Source: Lamellibrachia satsuma (taxonomy: Eukaryota > Annelida > Polychaeta > Sabellida > Siboglinidae). Taken from it: a stretch of DNA of 64,000 nt. The DNA lies in contig BSQZ01000010.1 in NCBI GenBank assembly GCA_033239005.1, positions 9,493,501 through 9,557,500 on the forward strand, in the 5' to 3' direction. The notes beneath the pieces were generated by a model, which did not search any database, was not told the origin of the DNA, and saw only the letters and a list, made by a program, of their open reading frames with translations. The stretch's first letter is position 1. Every line of letters starts with the position of its first letter. A program made the position numbers and the translations under genes. Shown in pieces: positions 13,501-55,088 of the stretch.

Positions 13501-14580
13501 AATGTTCACCCTCCTCCGCCTTTATTACATTACCCCTCTAATGTTCACCCTCCTCCGCCTTTATTACATTACTCCTCTAATGTTCACCCTCCTCCGCCCT
13601 TATTACATTACCCCTCTAATGTTCACCCTCCTCCGCCTTTATTACATTACCCCTCTAATGTTCACCCTCCTCCGCCTTTATTACATTATCCCTCTAATGT
13701 TCACCCTCCTCCGTCTTTATTACATTACCCCTCTAATGTTCACCCTCCTCCGCCTTTATTACATTCTTCTTATGACAATTTTCCTATCTTAATTGTGTGT
13801 GTTTCACTGCCTCTGCTCTTATTGGTATTCATCCCTGCTCCCTGTGCACCCAGCAACCTGCCCACATCATTCGGCTTCTTGCTTCTCTTCCCACTCTCTT
13901 CCCTCAGGTCATACACCCTTCGTCTATCCACCCTCTTTGCTCTTGTAATTATGTAAAGCTGAATCACATAATCCACAATATATGTATGCATGCACGCATG
14001 TGCACACGAATGCACACAAACACATACACTTATGTTCCTCAGATTCCCTATTATCACCACCCTGACACTGGCTTTCACCCAAGTCCACAAAACTATCGAC
14101 ATGCGTATTGTCCTTTCCATCTACTGCTAACCGTGTGTCCACAAGCACCTTTCATCATTGTTTGCATCCTGAAATGGCGGACAGAATATCTTGCCGCTTT
14201 TAAAATCAACACAACTGCGATCATTTTTGTAACTGTTCTTGTCTGAAATTAACACCACTGTCCTGTTCACAGGCAGTCTGAAGAAGATCCTCAAGAAAAT
14301 CATAGACAGCAAAGACGAGACAGAACGCAACAAGAACCTTGATCCTCTAATGGAGATCGTAATGTTGATACAGTTTGCCAACGATGAATGTGACTATGGC
14401 GAAGGTCTTGAACTTGGTCTTGATCTGTTTAGTTTCACCTCAGAAGACTGCTTCCACAAAGTAATTCTTAGTCTGCTGCCGTTGGCCTATCAGTTCCTCA
14501 ATCGTGACGCTTTCGGCAAGATCCTCGAGGCTCACCTGGCCAACCGCAAGCACTCGGCAGATTTGAGTGTCCTTGACTAG
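4391..14580 (+). CDS. HPF1: HPF1, histone PARylation factor 1 with N-terminal PBZ finger (7 coding exons)
   Basis: HPF1 completes the active site of PARP1/PARP2 and switches ADP-ribosylation to serine in the nucleus during DNA-damage signalling. Coding exons are 4391-4501, 8341-8473, 8852-9037, 9975-10161, 10788-10886, 11956-12182 and 14273-14580. All have GT-AG borders and compatible phases, giving 416 residues. Residues 10-30 form a PBZ zinc finger (C10, C16, H23, H29, P30). Residues 38-82 are a Lys- and Glu-rich linker. The HPF1 core starts near the FYQFWDF motif and includes [11 protein letters not shown], the DPPEF motif and [12 protein letters not shown]. Tyr307-Arg308 in GYRPLPET and Asp352-Glu353 in FANDECDYG correspond to human Tyr238-Arg239 and Asp283-Glu284, with a constant offset of 69. 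The human protein (346 residues) lacks the PBZ. Intron 1 holds an antisense CR1 and intron 6 a 39-bp minisatellite. The stop is TAG at 14578-14580. Confidence 0.94.
4754..7719 (-). mobile_element. CR1-type LINE copy 1, 5'-truncated, in HPF1 intron 1
   Basis: Read on the minus strand, this encodes an endonuclease (about 7690-6500; motifs NARSI, GITESW, YRSPN, GDFNH, SDHNQI) and then a reverse transcriptase with [10 protein letters not shown] and FADD, with a C-terminal domain up to the stop near 4850. An in-frame TAG near 5910 and frameshifts near 6120 and 6480 break it. Homology with the copy at 37.1-40.2 kb starts at 7719 and ends at about 4754, so both element borders are known to within a few bases. 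It is antisense to HPF1. The protein is very close to that of copy 2, so insertion is fairly recent. Confidence 0.92.
8341..8473 (+). CDS. HPF1: HPF1 coding exon 2: basic/acidic linker with PIP-like motif
   Basis: Acceptor AG at 8339-8340, donor GTAAGT at 8474, phase 0 in and phase 1 out. It encodes a charged linker: a Lys-rich block with AKIEHYF, then GGKKK, then an acidic run of Glu. It is likely disordered and nuclear. Confidence 0.85.
8852..9037 (+). CDS. HPF1: HPF1 coding exon 3: start of the HPF1 core
   Basis: Acceptor TTTTCTTCAG ends at 8851, donor GTAATT at 9038, phase 1 to phase 1. It encodes the family segment that ends in [19 protein letters not shown], the first conserved block of HPF1. 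Confidence 0.9.
9510..9602. repeat. 31-bp tandem repeat, 3 copies
   Basis: Three copies of a unit starting TATAACTCGGTTGTCCACC, in HPF1 intron 3. Confidence 0.85.
9975..10161 (+). CDS. HPF1: HPF1 coding exon 4
   Basis: Acceptor GTCTCTGCAG ends at 9974, donor GTGTGT at 10162, phase 1 to phase 2. It carries [25 protein letters not shown] and FHFGYYR, the most family-typical words of HPF1. Confidence 0.94.
10788..10886 (+). CDS. HPF1: HPF1 coding exon 5
   Basis: Acceptor TTGTTGCAG ends at 10787, donor GTAAGT at 10887, phase 2 to phase 2. It encodes [10 protein letters not shown] through RGENVFAAI. Confidence 0.93.
11099..11183. repeat. 28-bp tandem repeat, 3 copies
   Basis: Three near-identical units with the core CCATGGCAACGAACAAGTA, in HPF1 intron 5. 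Confidence 0.85.
11405..11590. repeat. 60-bp tandem repeat, 3 copies
   Basis: Three units beginning near TACTGTACACACAGTTTTG and ending GCCTCGCCATGGTTGACC, in HPF1 intron 5. The unit length is a multiple of three, so frames stay open by chance. Confidence 0.9.
11956..12182 (+). CDS. HPF1: HPF1 coding exon 6: [12 protein letters not shown] block and Tyr-Arg pair
   Basis: Acceptor TTTTGTACAG ends at 11955, donor GTATCA at 12183, phase 2 to phase 1. It contains the highly conserved [14 protein letters not shown] block and GYRPLPET, whose Tyr-Arg matches the human residues at the PARP interface. Confidence 0.94.
12290..13765. repeat. 39-bp minisatellite, about 38 copies
   Basis: A unit of 39 bp starting ATGTTCACCCTCCTCCGCC repeats without interruption across HPF1 intron 6. 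Copies are nearly identical, differing mainly at one CTCC/CTAC position plus a few single-base deletions. Because 39 is 13 codons, it leaves long open frames that are not genes. Confidence 0.97.
14273..14580 (+). CDS. HPF1: HPF1 terminal coding exon 7: catalytic Glu
   Basis: Acceptor CTGTTCACAG ends at 14272, phase 1 in, stop TAG at 14578. It encodes [16 protein letters not shown], whose Asp-Glu equals human Asp283-Glu284 (Glu284 is the residue HPF1 adds to the PARP active site), and the family C-terminus with LLPLAYQFL and HLANR. Confidence 0.95.
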
Positions 14581-15240
14581 TCAGTTTGGCATATTGCTCA
14601 CCAAAATCTGTTCTGTTTCCTTTGGAAACACTCTTGCATATTTTTTCATTGTTTGATTCACAAGCCCACTAAACATTACTGCCTCCATTTGAAAAGGTTT
14701 TGCCAAGTGACGCTAAAATTGCAGTTCAAACTGTTGACAGTAGTATGTTTAATAATGCATTGTATGTGTTCATTTGGATACATTTATGTCATTGTTTGGC
14801 TAGCATTATATGCTGTGTAGTTGGTGACAATTGTGGCACCATCTATCATATGGCTAAGAAAGGTAGCAATGATAATTTATTTGTTGAACATATATGTCAA
14901 CTAAAAAGCTCAGATCTCCTGTCTGTGTTACATGATTTATTATGTTATGTGCCAGTTTATATTAACTGGAGTTCTGCTAATCATGATGAATCATTCTGAC
15001 AAAAAAGTTACATGATTTCATGTTCCCCCAAGTGATAAGATAATTTGAGGATTCATTATTACTGTTATATCAGAAGCTAGCAACAGCTTGATACAACTAT
15101 CTGTTATGTGCATGTTCATACTGTACATTTGTAAATATGCAGCTAAATATTATTTCAAGTGTAGTTGCTATTTTCAGTCCTGAATTACAGAACTTTACTC
15201 TTTGTATGAAAAATAAAGAAATACCAAATAGAAGCACAAA
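14581..15240 (+). other. HPF1 3' untranslated region
   Basis: AT-rich sequence without repeats or coding similarity after the HPF1 stop. An AATAAA at 15212-15217 is the best poly(A) signal candidate. Confidence 0.5.
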
Positions 15241-15571
15241 TTATTTATAATGGTTTTGATTTTTTTCTCAATTAATGTTAATTTATTTACATGCCAAATT
15301 AATATATATATATATTATTGACCAAATGGGTACCTGATTAACAACATCAAGAAATCTCGTTTCGTTTTTACAGCCCATTTATAATTAGCATATTACTGAT
15401 CTCAGCTCTGTGTATATGCAGTATCTAATCTGGCCATGTGCCGTTTTGTATTTTCTCGAGTTAATCATCCAGATTGATATTCTGTTACAAACAAACCCGA
15501 TCTCTTTTGTAATTAGCACTCCCTTTCATTGCTCTAAATTATGTGACAGTCACAATGTAGGATACCGTTTT

Positions 15572-15838
15572 CGACCTATTAAGTATACATGCCCTAATTA
15601 GTGTACACCACTTTTCTAATCAGCAGAATCCGTAATTATTGCAATTTGACTGGTGTGGAACAGATGAAAGGTGTCGCCATCTGGTGTTAACTATTGGCAC
15701 CAGTTTTCAGTTCTGCACTAGTCAACAAAATTTTAATGACACCACTAGTGTTTATTGTCTAGAGAAAAAACATTTTTATGTACACTTATTAGAACAGATT
15801 CCTTGAAATTTTTTCAAGCATACTGTACGCTTATTGAG
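15572..15838. mobile_element. MITE family copy A (TATTAAG ends)
   Basis: About 270 bp that recur at 40697-40990. The left end reads GACCTATTAAGTATACATGC. The right end of the second copy, inverted, reads GACGTATTAAGCTTACAG, so the element has imperfect terminal inverted repeats of about 20 bp. It contains the shared words GCCATCTGGTGTTAA and GACACCACTAGTG. Confidence 0.7.
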
Positions 15839-15839
15839 C

Positions 15840-17821
15840 ATGGTACATACAATAGTATACATACAATAGTATACGTACAATAGTATATATACAAGTGGTT
15901 AATACAGAGTATTCTCTTTCTGAATACTCGATGCACGTCTGCACAAGATGCAGCCAATAAAGTAAAAGTGAAAACAGTCTTTGTTTTATCACCATTACTT
16001 TATTGATGTCAAGACTACCCAATATATATATATCATTATATTGTACACGTGTGCATATGACAAATCTGGTCATTCAATACGACATATTTACACGGACTGC
16101 TTGTAGCATTCACAAATTACTTGCTATACCTTATCTTAACATCTGCAGATGATAACAAACACAACTGTGACAACCCTGTACCACTGACTAATCAGTCATT
16201 CTCAGACATTTGTCAGAAACAACAAGTACAACATACACCTGACCACGCATCTGAAATCCTTCAAAACCTAACTGAGGGTTTGCTGCCCTAATAATTTTCC
16301 AGGACGGCATGTTGTTAACACGAAACATGAGCCAAGTTAAATGTGAAAACAACTTTAGTGTTATACATTCACGAACACTGTCCGTCAGTGTGTTTGCCGG
16401 TTTTACACCTTTGTCATACCTGAATCTTGTTCAAATTTTAGCATCAGAACTCCCAACATGATTTCTCTTTCTTGACCACCAGAACTTGACCACTTGGTGG
16501 TTCAAGCTTCGCATGACTACTACAAGAGTTGAATCTTGGTTTCTGATTAAATAATTATTAGTTTTTATTTATGCAAGAATCTGGACAGAAAACATACGTT
16601 TTGTTCCAACGATTTAACCATGCTACACGTACAAAATCCTGTTTGGCAATTTACCCCCAATGTGACTGCGAACCCCCTACAAATTTGACCTATGTATGAG
16701 AATATATACCTGTTTGGGTAACTTGTATCATTGTTTATTTGTGCCTCTGAATACAGTGTACTCTGATACACAGTTTAGCAGATGGGTTAACATAAAATAC
16801 ACAACATGTAGTTTTGTATTTCATACACAGTTTGGTATTTCATGTCTTAATATTGCTTATATTTAGGAAATAAAATGTATACATTAATTAGCATATACAC
16901 TGCAGTACAAGTAATAAATATGCATTTAACCTCACTGTTTTGCCCATCTAACATCTACAGATGAACTCCATCATCTTCCAATATGTATCATTCTGCAAAA
17001 CATGCGACAAACAAACTGCTAAAAAGTCAATATTCAATTACATAATTAATTGAATACAGACGCATTATAACAGAGAATCCCTTCATAATCTGTCCTGTAC
17101 AGTAAATATTACAGTTGCAATGTGGAAACACCCAGTTCTAGTAACATTAAGTATCTTCTATTGGTTATAATAACCATTTATAATAAAAAATGTAAAGCCA
17201 GCTTTATATTTTTGAAAGAGAAATTACTATCTGGTGTCTGGTCAGCCACTACTGAGCTTGTATAGATATTAATGTTGTTACTATGAATTTCCAAACTAAT
17301 GTTCACTTCACAATACAGTTCCAACATGAGTACTCTAAACTTTGTGAGTTAACGATGTTTAAAACAGATTATATACTTGTAATGTTAATACTTCAGTAGC
17401 TTTAATGTTTACTCTGCCACCAGTATAGCTATAGATTGCAATACATTCCAACAGCAATTGGACTGTGCTAGATATACATGTTTTATGGACTAGATAAAAC
17501 AGCGACTCACTTGCCCCTAGTATAATGATAACACCTTTGCTAGATATGGACGGCAGGCAAACGTTGGCCCCTCAGAACACAACTGTCTCTAACTAAAAAT
17601 AATACACAAGTCACAGCACACATTTGCAAATACCTATCCAGGTGTACCTAAGTGCAGTTTATAATCAACCCCCATTAACTCAACCAACTTCTTTATGTTG
17701 GTTGGACTTTTTTTTATTATTATTAAAGTAAAATATGTTGTGGGAAATTAAGGGTCATGGTGGCCTGCAACAAACACAGCACCTGATGATGATGTCATGG
17801 TACACAATTCCACAATACGTG

Positions 17822-17858
<37 letters not shown>

Positions 17859-19020
17859 AAACATCTGAGGCCATTCCTGTTTGACAGTCTAAGTTTTGGG
17901 CCATTTTGGTTGTGGCCATTTCAACCCCACGCCTATCTAATCAGACGGTAAATTAACGATAGCTGATCTCATAGAAAACTATCATGAACTGGTTGTATGC
18001 CATGTTGTGCCACATGAACCATACTGATACACTTTTGTGTTGTGCAGCATGCACACAGTTGCTTATTGAACACCACATGATACAAGATTAACCAGGTACA
18101 ATATTGCAGTTTGACATCTGTTGCAATGTACACAAAGTATCTACACATTGGACTACATAAGAATGTTTAGAGATTAGCATAGATTGCACATCCCAAAGAG
18201 AAACACATGTATGGTGAAGCAGAATATAATGATATAGTTAATGGGCAGTGCATTTCGACATAAAAGCATTGTCATGTAAACTTAATTCGTGTGTGTGTGC
18301 GTGTGTGTAAAATAAAAATGGATAACACATTTAACCATCATCAACGAGTGTTACAACTAGCACAAATTATTACAACATTTTGTACAAATGTAAAAATGAG
18401 CATCAATCTCCGCATTCGGTGTACATAGTAGAGATCTGAACAATAGCACATCAAAAATTCATCTGTTGTAAACAGATAATGACAGCAAAATAAAGATTTT
18501 ACAACTGCAGCTTATAAACAACGTGGTGCAACATAAAAACATCAAATATGTTTTTCAACTAAGCACATTTATATATTTGTTCCACGGATAAATAATTATT
18601 AACATAGATTGTTTTTACAAACTGTAGTATACAATTTCTACTGTTGTAAATATATGCATTCACACAACATTAACACAACATCTGTATTCACTGTAGTAAA
18701 TGACTGCACTCATATAATCCAATATTCATTACAACAAATGTGTGCACTTTTAGATTGCAATCAGCACTACATGTATTTCATAGCATAACAATTTAACTTT
18801 GGTGTTCAAGGTAGAAATAAACTAATGAAAAATCATAGAAAACAACAACTGCGCTTAATAAACATTATTACACAACACCATGCTTTGGACTACATGTAAT
18901 CAACACAGAAACAGGTAAACGATAAATAACTAAATGGATATGTAACCATAGGTACATAAGTAATGTGTTTGTTTACAATGGTGCAGATGTCTTGTTACAA
19001 TCATCGTTGTGTTCTACGTA
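15840..19020. other. TRPC 3' untranslated region and HPF1-TRPC intergenic DNA
   Basis: AT-rich DNA without recognisable exons. The TRPC transcript (minus strand) should end somewhere here. Several TTTATT words (AATAAA on the minus strand) occur, for example near 15996, 16565 and 16736, and I cannot choose among them. A (GTGC)n microsatellite lies at 17818-17862. Confidence 0.45.
17818..17862. repeat. (GTGC)n microsatellite
   Basis: About ten GTGC tetramers in a row after GTGTGC. Confidence 0.95.
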
Positions 19021-48243
<29,223 letters not shown>

Positions 48244-48657
48244 TTTGAAGCAGTTGGTTTGTCCCGTTCGGCACCAATATCACCACTTTGTTGTTGATGC
48301 CAGAACACAGTTGATAACTTGTGGTGTCACAGCACTAATAGGCAGCGCCAATTTATCTGTCATACTCATCACGCCCCCTGTCACCAATTAAATGGTCGTT
48401 GCTAATTGTCACGGAACTCTCTGCCAAACGTGACATACAATGTACAGCTGCTGCCTTCTTGCAGCACAATTCTGCATTGTAAGACTTCATCACGATCTCT
48501 CATTGTGGCAGCAGTACGTTGCAATGAGATTGACCGCACAGGTACACATGGCATAGCAGTAGGACAGTGTCACGTGGCTTTGAGAACCATCAGTGACTAC
48601 ACAACTCCATTGATTTATCTGCAATATTGGCCCAAATAACAGGTGTTGTTTGATATA

Positions 48658-48985
48658 GACTCAAACCTGTCTTAAGCGACCTCGCAAAGATTGGGACAAA
48701 AAGTGTGGTCCTTAATAGGCATGCAGGTAATTTAATATGTGAAAGGATGAGTTGATAGTGGTCGTTAATGAGAGGTGGTCACTTGAGTTAATTCTAATTC
48801 AGGGCCGCACACCAACAAAAGTAAAAATGCTAACTTACAATTTCTCATATCTATCCGAGGAAAACCTTTTGGTTTGTCCAGTTCGGCACCGATATCTCCA
48901 CTATGTTGTTGATGCTGGCACACAGTTGATAACTTGTGGTATCACAGCATTAATGACAGGTGGTCGCTTGAGCAGGTTTGATTAT
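48658..48985. mobile_element. MITE carrying a copy of the TRPC first exon
   Basis: The left end TCAAACCTGTCTTAAGCGACC and the inverted right end TCAAACCTGCTCAAGCGACC form terminal inverted repeats. GGTGGTCRCTTGAG words occur both just inside (48772-48785) and at the right end. Between them lies the 48794-48952 copy of the TRPC first-exon segment. Confidence 0.6.
48839..48952 (-). other. Second copy of the TRPC first exon, without ATG
   Basis: Relative to copy 1 the exon end is kept (TTTTCCTCGGATAGATATGAG, donor GTAAGT after 48839), but about ten bases around the start codon are missing, so the ATG is lost. It could serve as an alternative non-coding first exon, with translation from the ATG at 43905, or be inert. 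Confidence 0.55.
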
Positions 48986-49059
48986 ATAATAAAATTAATG
49001 TCCCGAGACTGTTTTGTTTCAGTGATTATTGTTGATGTTTACTTAAATGGGGGACTATA

Positions 49060-50505
49060 TCATCTTACTCTCGGTGCCCATTTCATCACGAAAACAAGTT
49101 TGAACCATTTTTCGAACAGCAAAATTAACCACGAGAACCATGTGTTTAAATTAATATTTAAACCATTAAACTATTGTAACAAATAAATGTTGTGAAGGTG
49201 GCCATAACTCCTAAGGATTGTCTGAAAGGCGTTGGTCTTACATAGCATCGGAGACATTCCTTATGGCTTTGTGTGTTTGGAAGAAGGTATTCTGTATGAC
49301 ATGATAAGGCTCACGTTTGTGAAATAGCATGCCAATAACAGATCATCAATTCCGAACATATCTGAAGAGCGAGTCTTTAGCTGTGCGCTGTCAACTGACA
49401 CTGTGAGACTGGTGACACAGGTATAGAAAACATGGCATAGGGAGTGTCACATATCACCGCTTCGTGGACAGTCAATGATTATGCCAATGAGCAGTGATCA
49501 ACGTTCCAGGCTTTGATTCAGGCACAAAATTGATCTGTCATCTATGACAGATAAAGGGTATTATATGGCTTTTCTTCTTGTATGGGGGTGCTTTACACAC
49601 GGTAGCCTACAGTGGGTTTATTTTAGTTGGCTTGCATTCTAAATAGGGATTATCACTGTTTGACACTTGTTGGGTTTATGAAGTTGATAAAAAATAACCA
49701 GGTTTATAAAAGGCTGTTTTGGGTGGTTTTTGGGCCTCACTTTTAATTATTTAGACCTTATCTAACTAGTCAATGGCAATTATATTGATGGATGACATAT
49801 TGATGGATAACGTATCAATGGATAATGCATCAATGGTTTGTAAAGAAAGATGCATTAGTTAGCTGATCTCTAGCACAGCACAAATTAACCTTAACATTAT
49901 GTTAATATCGGTAAAAGGGCATTGCATTTATGCTGTCTGTTTATTTAAACTATGCACTGTTTTTAAGCAATGTACAATCAGCTAATGTACTTGGACATAT
50001 TTGTCACTATGCCGGAGCACAGTAACTAATGAACATTATTTAATTAAGTAGGCTTACCTGGTGTAAACATATTCTTGGCACCTGGGAATAATGTTAATAA
50101 ATGTCAAAGTTGGTAATGTCAACTCATGCAGTAACATAGGAATAACATCACAACTGGGTCTATTTGAAGAGAATAGTAAATGTATGCAATAGTAAAAGCA
50201 AATAGTGCACCATCTATTTCAATGCAATTTCCATCTTTTTTCCATCCAAGTTTGTGTGAATAAAAGTATCTTTCCCTTCACGTTGTTTATTTTTCCAATT
50301 ACTTACTTGTTAAAGGTGCATTTTTGTAAGAACACTGATGTTCATTTAAATTGGGAGTGAACAACAGTCTTACTCACCTGCCCATTTCATCACCAATATG
50401 TTTGTACCATTTTTGTACAGCAGAATGAATTGTGAATGCCACATATTTAACTAAATATATTTACACCAATAAACTATGTAACAAATAAATTTTGTGATGA
50501 AGGTG
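49060..50505. repeat. Direct repeat pair of about 140 bp
   Basis: GCCCATTTCATCAC...CCATTTTT...ACAGCA...CAATAAACTATGTAACAAATAAAT-like words occur in the same order at about 49075-49200 and 50378-50505 with moderate identity. A dispersed repeat of unknown type. Confidence 0.5.
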
Positions 50506-50800
50506 GGGAGCGGTGGTCTAATGGTTAGAGCACCCACCTGTCAATCGAGAGGACGGTGGTTCGATTCCACCTCCGCCGTTTTGAAGCTTGGGCAATTTCG
50601 TTCACCCCACTTTGCCCGTGTCTTTCGGAAGAGACACTAAAAGCCGTTGGTCCAAACTCCTGCGTTAGCTCAAGATTGGGCTGTTTGGAGTATAACTACT
50701 TGAGACTTGAGATATGTGCCAACTTTTCAGGTTTACCCAAAACTCTTAGGGATTTTCTCAAATGTGATGGGCATGTGAATAAAAGACTTGCGATTATATT
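50505..50800 (+). mobile_element. tRNA-derived SINE
   Basis: A tRNA-like head (A box in GGTCTAATGGTTAGAGC; B box GGTTCGATTCC with a pairing GGTGG/CCACC T arm) is followed by an unrelated ~220-bp body (TGTCTTTCGGAAGAGACACT, AAAGCCGTTGGTCC) and an AATAAA near the end. The anticodon stem and acceptor stem do not pair properly, so it is not a working tRNA. Body relics occur at 34.0 and 44.0 kb. Confidence 0.75.
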
Positions 50801-50829
50801 GCCTGTCTGCAGTCAGCTAGGCTAGGTGA

Positions 50830-52300
50830 CATCCAATCCATACATATCCCAGTTTGCATGGCAATCTCGTTGTGAACAAGCCAGCGAACGTAGATAAACA
50901 TATGGGTATGTTTGTGGGTCTTATGGATTTTTGTTGCCAATCTTACAGGTGTACACCATTTTGGGTTGCCACATATGCTAGTTCTGTCCCACTTAAGTGT
51001 AAACATGTTAAATATACCAAAGGTTATTTAAACACAGACACAGCTAGCTGTGTTCCACAACCAACGGTGACATTATGGTGCAATTAATTGCTTGTGAAAT
51101 CAAGACTGTCGCAGCCATAAACATAAACATATGGAATAAAGGCATATACAGATCACTTTTTAAATGCGTGTGAAATGCAGGGAGACAGAGGTGATATGAC
51201 TGCGCCTATGAGCAATGGAATTGTGAAGGATAAATGCATGTATAAAGTTTTAATGATATATTTGGCCATCTTGTGGAGGGGGTGGCGATGTGACAGATGA
51301 CCACATTCAAAGAAAGAAGAAGACAACGATGAACTGGTCAGTAGGTAAATGTATAATGCAAAAGCAAAATCAATAATATGTAATACACTTCTGTTGATCC
51401 CTTTTCTAAAACATCATTGGTATTAATTGTGAAGAGATTTATCAGACGGGTGGTTACAATATATTATTTTTCTTTTGTTTCTCAGTCAATTTTACCTTCC
51501 TTTTTTTCTTTGCTTTGTTTGAGCAGCTGATGAAGATATTTGAAAGCTGCCAAAACATAACAATTAAAAATGGTAAAATTCACAGTAGAAAAAAATTAAT
51601 ATCATTGCTTATTTATAAGTTGTACACTAGAAACTAAAAAACACTGCTCATACTTAAATGTATTGTATACATGAGTTTGTTGGAAATAAACACTTGATTA
51701 TATTTCATTAATCATGGGTGATATAATTAGAAGTGTCAACGTGACCCAGCCGCAGTGAAGACAACGAGCACGACATGCTTGATATTCTGGTGTTGTTTTG
51801 GCGTTTGATTAAAGATGCACATCACAGAAATTATCGGCGGTCGTTACTGGCGTACACTGCAGACACACACGCCTGACCTTATCGTAGATGTCGTTATCGA
51901 TAGGCATAATTGGGACAGTGCAGTGTAAGCGCGTTTCTACATAGTTCTCATGCCTGTGATGCTTTGTTAGTGTTGGTTTATGCCTAGATTTCCCCGAAGG
52001 TATTTTATACATCATATCCCACTGTGTGAATGAGTGAGTTTATTTTCTGAAACTGTATACATACATGCAAAATATACAAAACAAATACAAATAGGTACTT
52101 AGTAATGCAGCTTCAGGTTAACAGCAGAGCCATATGGCTGTAGCCAGTGAGGCAAACAGAAATATAGTGAAAACAAATTGCGATTGAATATGTATAACTG
52201 GTCGCTGTCAATCAATGATAATTATATCATTATAGTGATAAATAATAATAGGCTAAATTACAAATAGAGGGAAAATTAGGTACCAACTTGACAGGTACAA
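50830..52300. other. No gene recognised
   Basis: AT-rich sequence with only short, unconvincing open frames. I see no exon with recognisable similarity and no element borders. Confidence 0.4.
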
Positions 52301-52308
52301 ATGTAAAT

Positions 52309-53583
<1,275 letters not shown>

Positions 53584-53584
53584 C

Positions 53585-54748
53585 CCGCCATTATGGTCAC
53601 CCTGGTAATACAGTCACCCCGCCATTATGGTCACCCTGGTAATACAGTCACACCGCCATTATGGTCACCCTGGCAATACAGTCACACCGCCATTATGGTC
53701 ACCCTGGCAATACAGTCACACCGCCATTATGGTCACCCTGGTAATACAGTCACACCGCCATTATGGTCACCCTGGCAATACAGTCACACCGCCATTATGG
53801 TCACCCTGGTAATACAGTCACCCCGCCATTATGGTCACCCTGGCAATACAGTCACCCCGCCATTATGGTCACCCTGGTAATACAGTCACCCCTCCATTAT
53901 GGTCACCCTGGTAATACAGTCACCCCGCCATTATGGTCACCCTGGTAATACAGTCACACCGCCATTATGGTCACCCTGGTAATACAGTCACCCCTCCATT
54001 ATGGTCACCCTGGTAATACAGTCACCCCTCCATTATGGTCACCCTGGTAACACAGTCACCCCTCCATTATGGTCACCCTGGTAACACAGTCACCCCTCCA
54101 TTATGGTCACCCTGGTGATACAGTCACCCCTCCATTATGGTCACCCTGGTGATACAGTCACCCCGCCATTATGGTCACCCTGGTAATACAGTCACCCCTC
54201 CATTATGGTCACCCTGGTAATACAGTCACCCCTCCATTATGGTCACCCTGGTAATACAGTCACCCCTCCATTATGGTCACCCTGGTAATACAGTCACCCC
54301 GCCATTATGGTCACCCTGGTAATACAGTCACCCCTCCATTATGGTCACCCTGGTAATATAGTCACCCCTCCATTATGGTCACCCTGGTAATACAGTCACC
54401 CCGCCATTATGGTCACCCTGGTAATACAGTCACCCCGCCATTACGGTCACCCTGGTAATACAATCACCCCGCCATTATTGTCACCCCGCCATTACGGTCA
54501 CCCTGGTAATACAGTCATCCCTCCATTATGGTCACCCTGGTAATACAGTCACCCCTCCATTATGGTCACCCTGGTAATACAGTCACCCCGCCATTATGGT
54601 AACCCTGGTAATACAGTCACCCCTCCATTATGGTCACCCTGGTAATACAGTCACCCCGCCATTATGGTCACCCTGGTAATACAGTCACCCCGCCATTATG
54701 GTCACCCCGGTAATACAGTCACCCCGCCATTATGGTCACTCTGGTAAT
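53585..54748. repeat. 34-bp satellite array, forward orientation
   Basis: About 34 copies of a unit reading CACCCCGCCATTATGGTCAC plus CCTGGTAATACAGT. Main variants are CCCCGCC/CCCCTCC/CACCGCC and GGTAATAC/GGCAATAC/GGTGATAC. Confidence 0.97.
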
Positions 54749-55088
54749 TAGGCCTAAGAATTTGCCCTCAAAATGTTAACTGATATGACTGGTTTCTTGC
54801 TTCTTGCATTGTTTTCTGAAGTTAACCGGTCGCTGTGTAAACACGCAGACACCAGTGCGTGGCTTCATATTGAGATCGCCTTTGATGGAATGGCGGCCAG
54901 CCCACGGCTGCTTGCCAATGCAGCCGCAAAATCTTGGCTTCCTGGCTGTGACTGACCGTAAGTACGGGGTTAATCTGCGGGCAATCTCGATATTTTGTAC
55001 TGTTTTACTGACCATATTCCTGAATAGCAAGGTGGTCAGATTAGCGGGACTAATGTCCTATCTTTTACTGTGGAAATCATTTGGGACT
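54749..55088. other. Spacer between the inverted satellite arrays
   Basis: About 340 bp of non-repetitive sequence, moderately GC-rich. The open frame through it shows no recognisable domain. I see no promoter or RNA signature. Confidence 0.5.

Noticed and set aside
12298..13792. Two open frames of over 230 codons with a 13-residue repeat, looking like a repetitive membrane protein
   Set aside because: They are the 39-bp minisatellite read in a frame that never meets a stop, and lie within an HPF1 intron.
50508..50580. Functional tRNA gene (Asp-like anticodon region)
   Set aside because: Only the T arm pairs well. The acceptor and anticodon stems are mismatched, and a SINE body follows.
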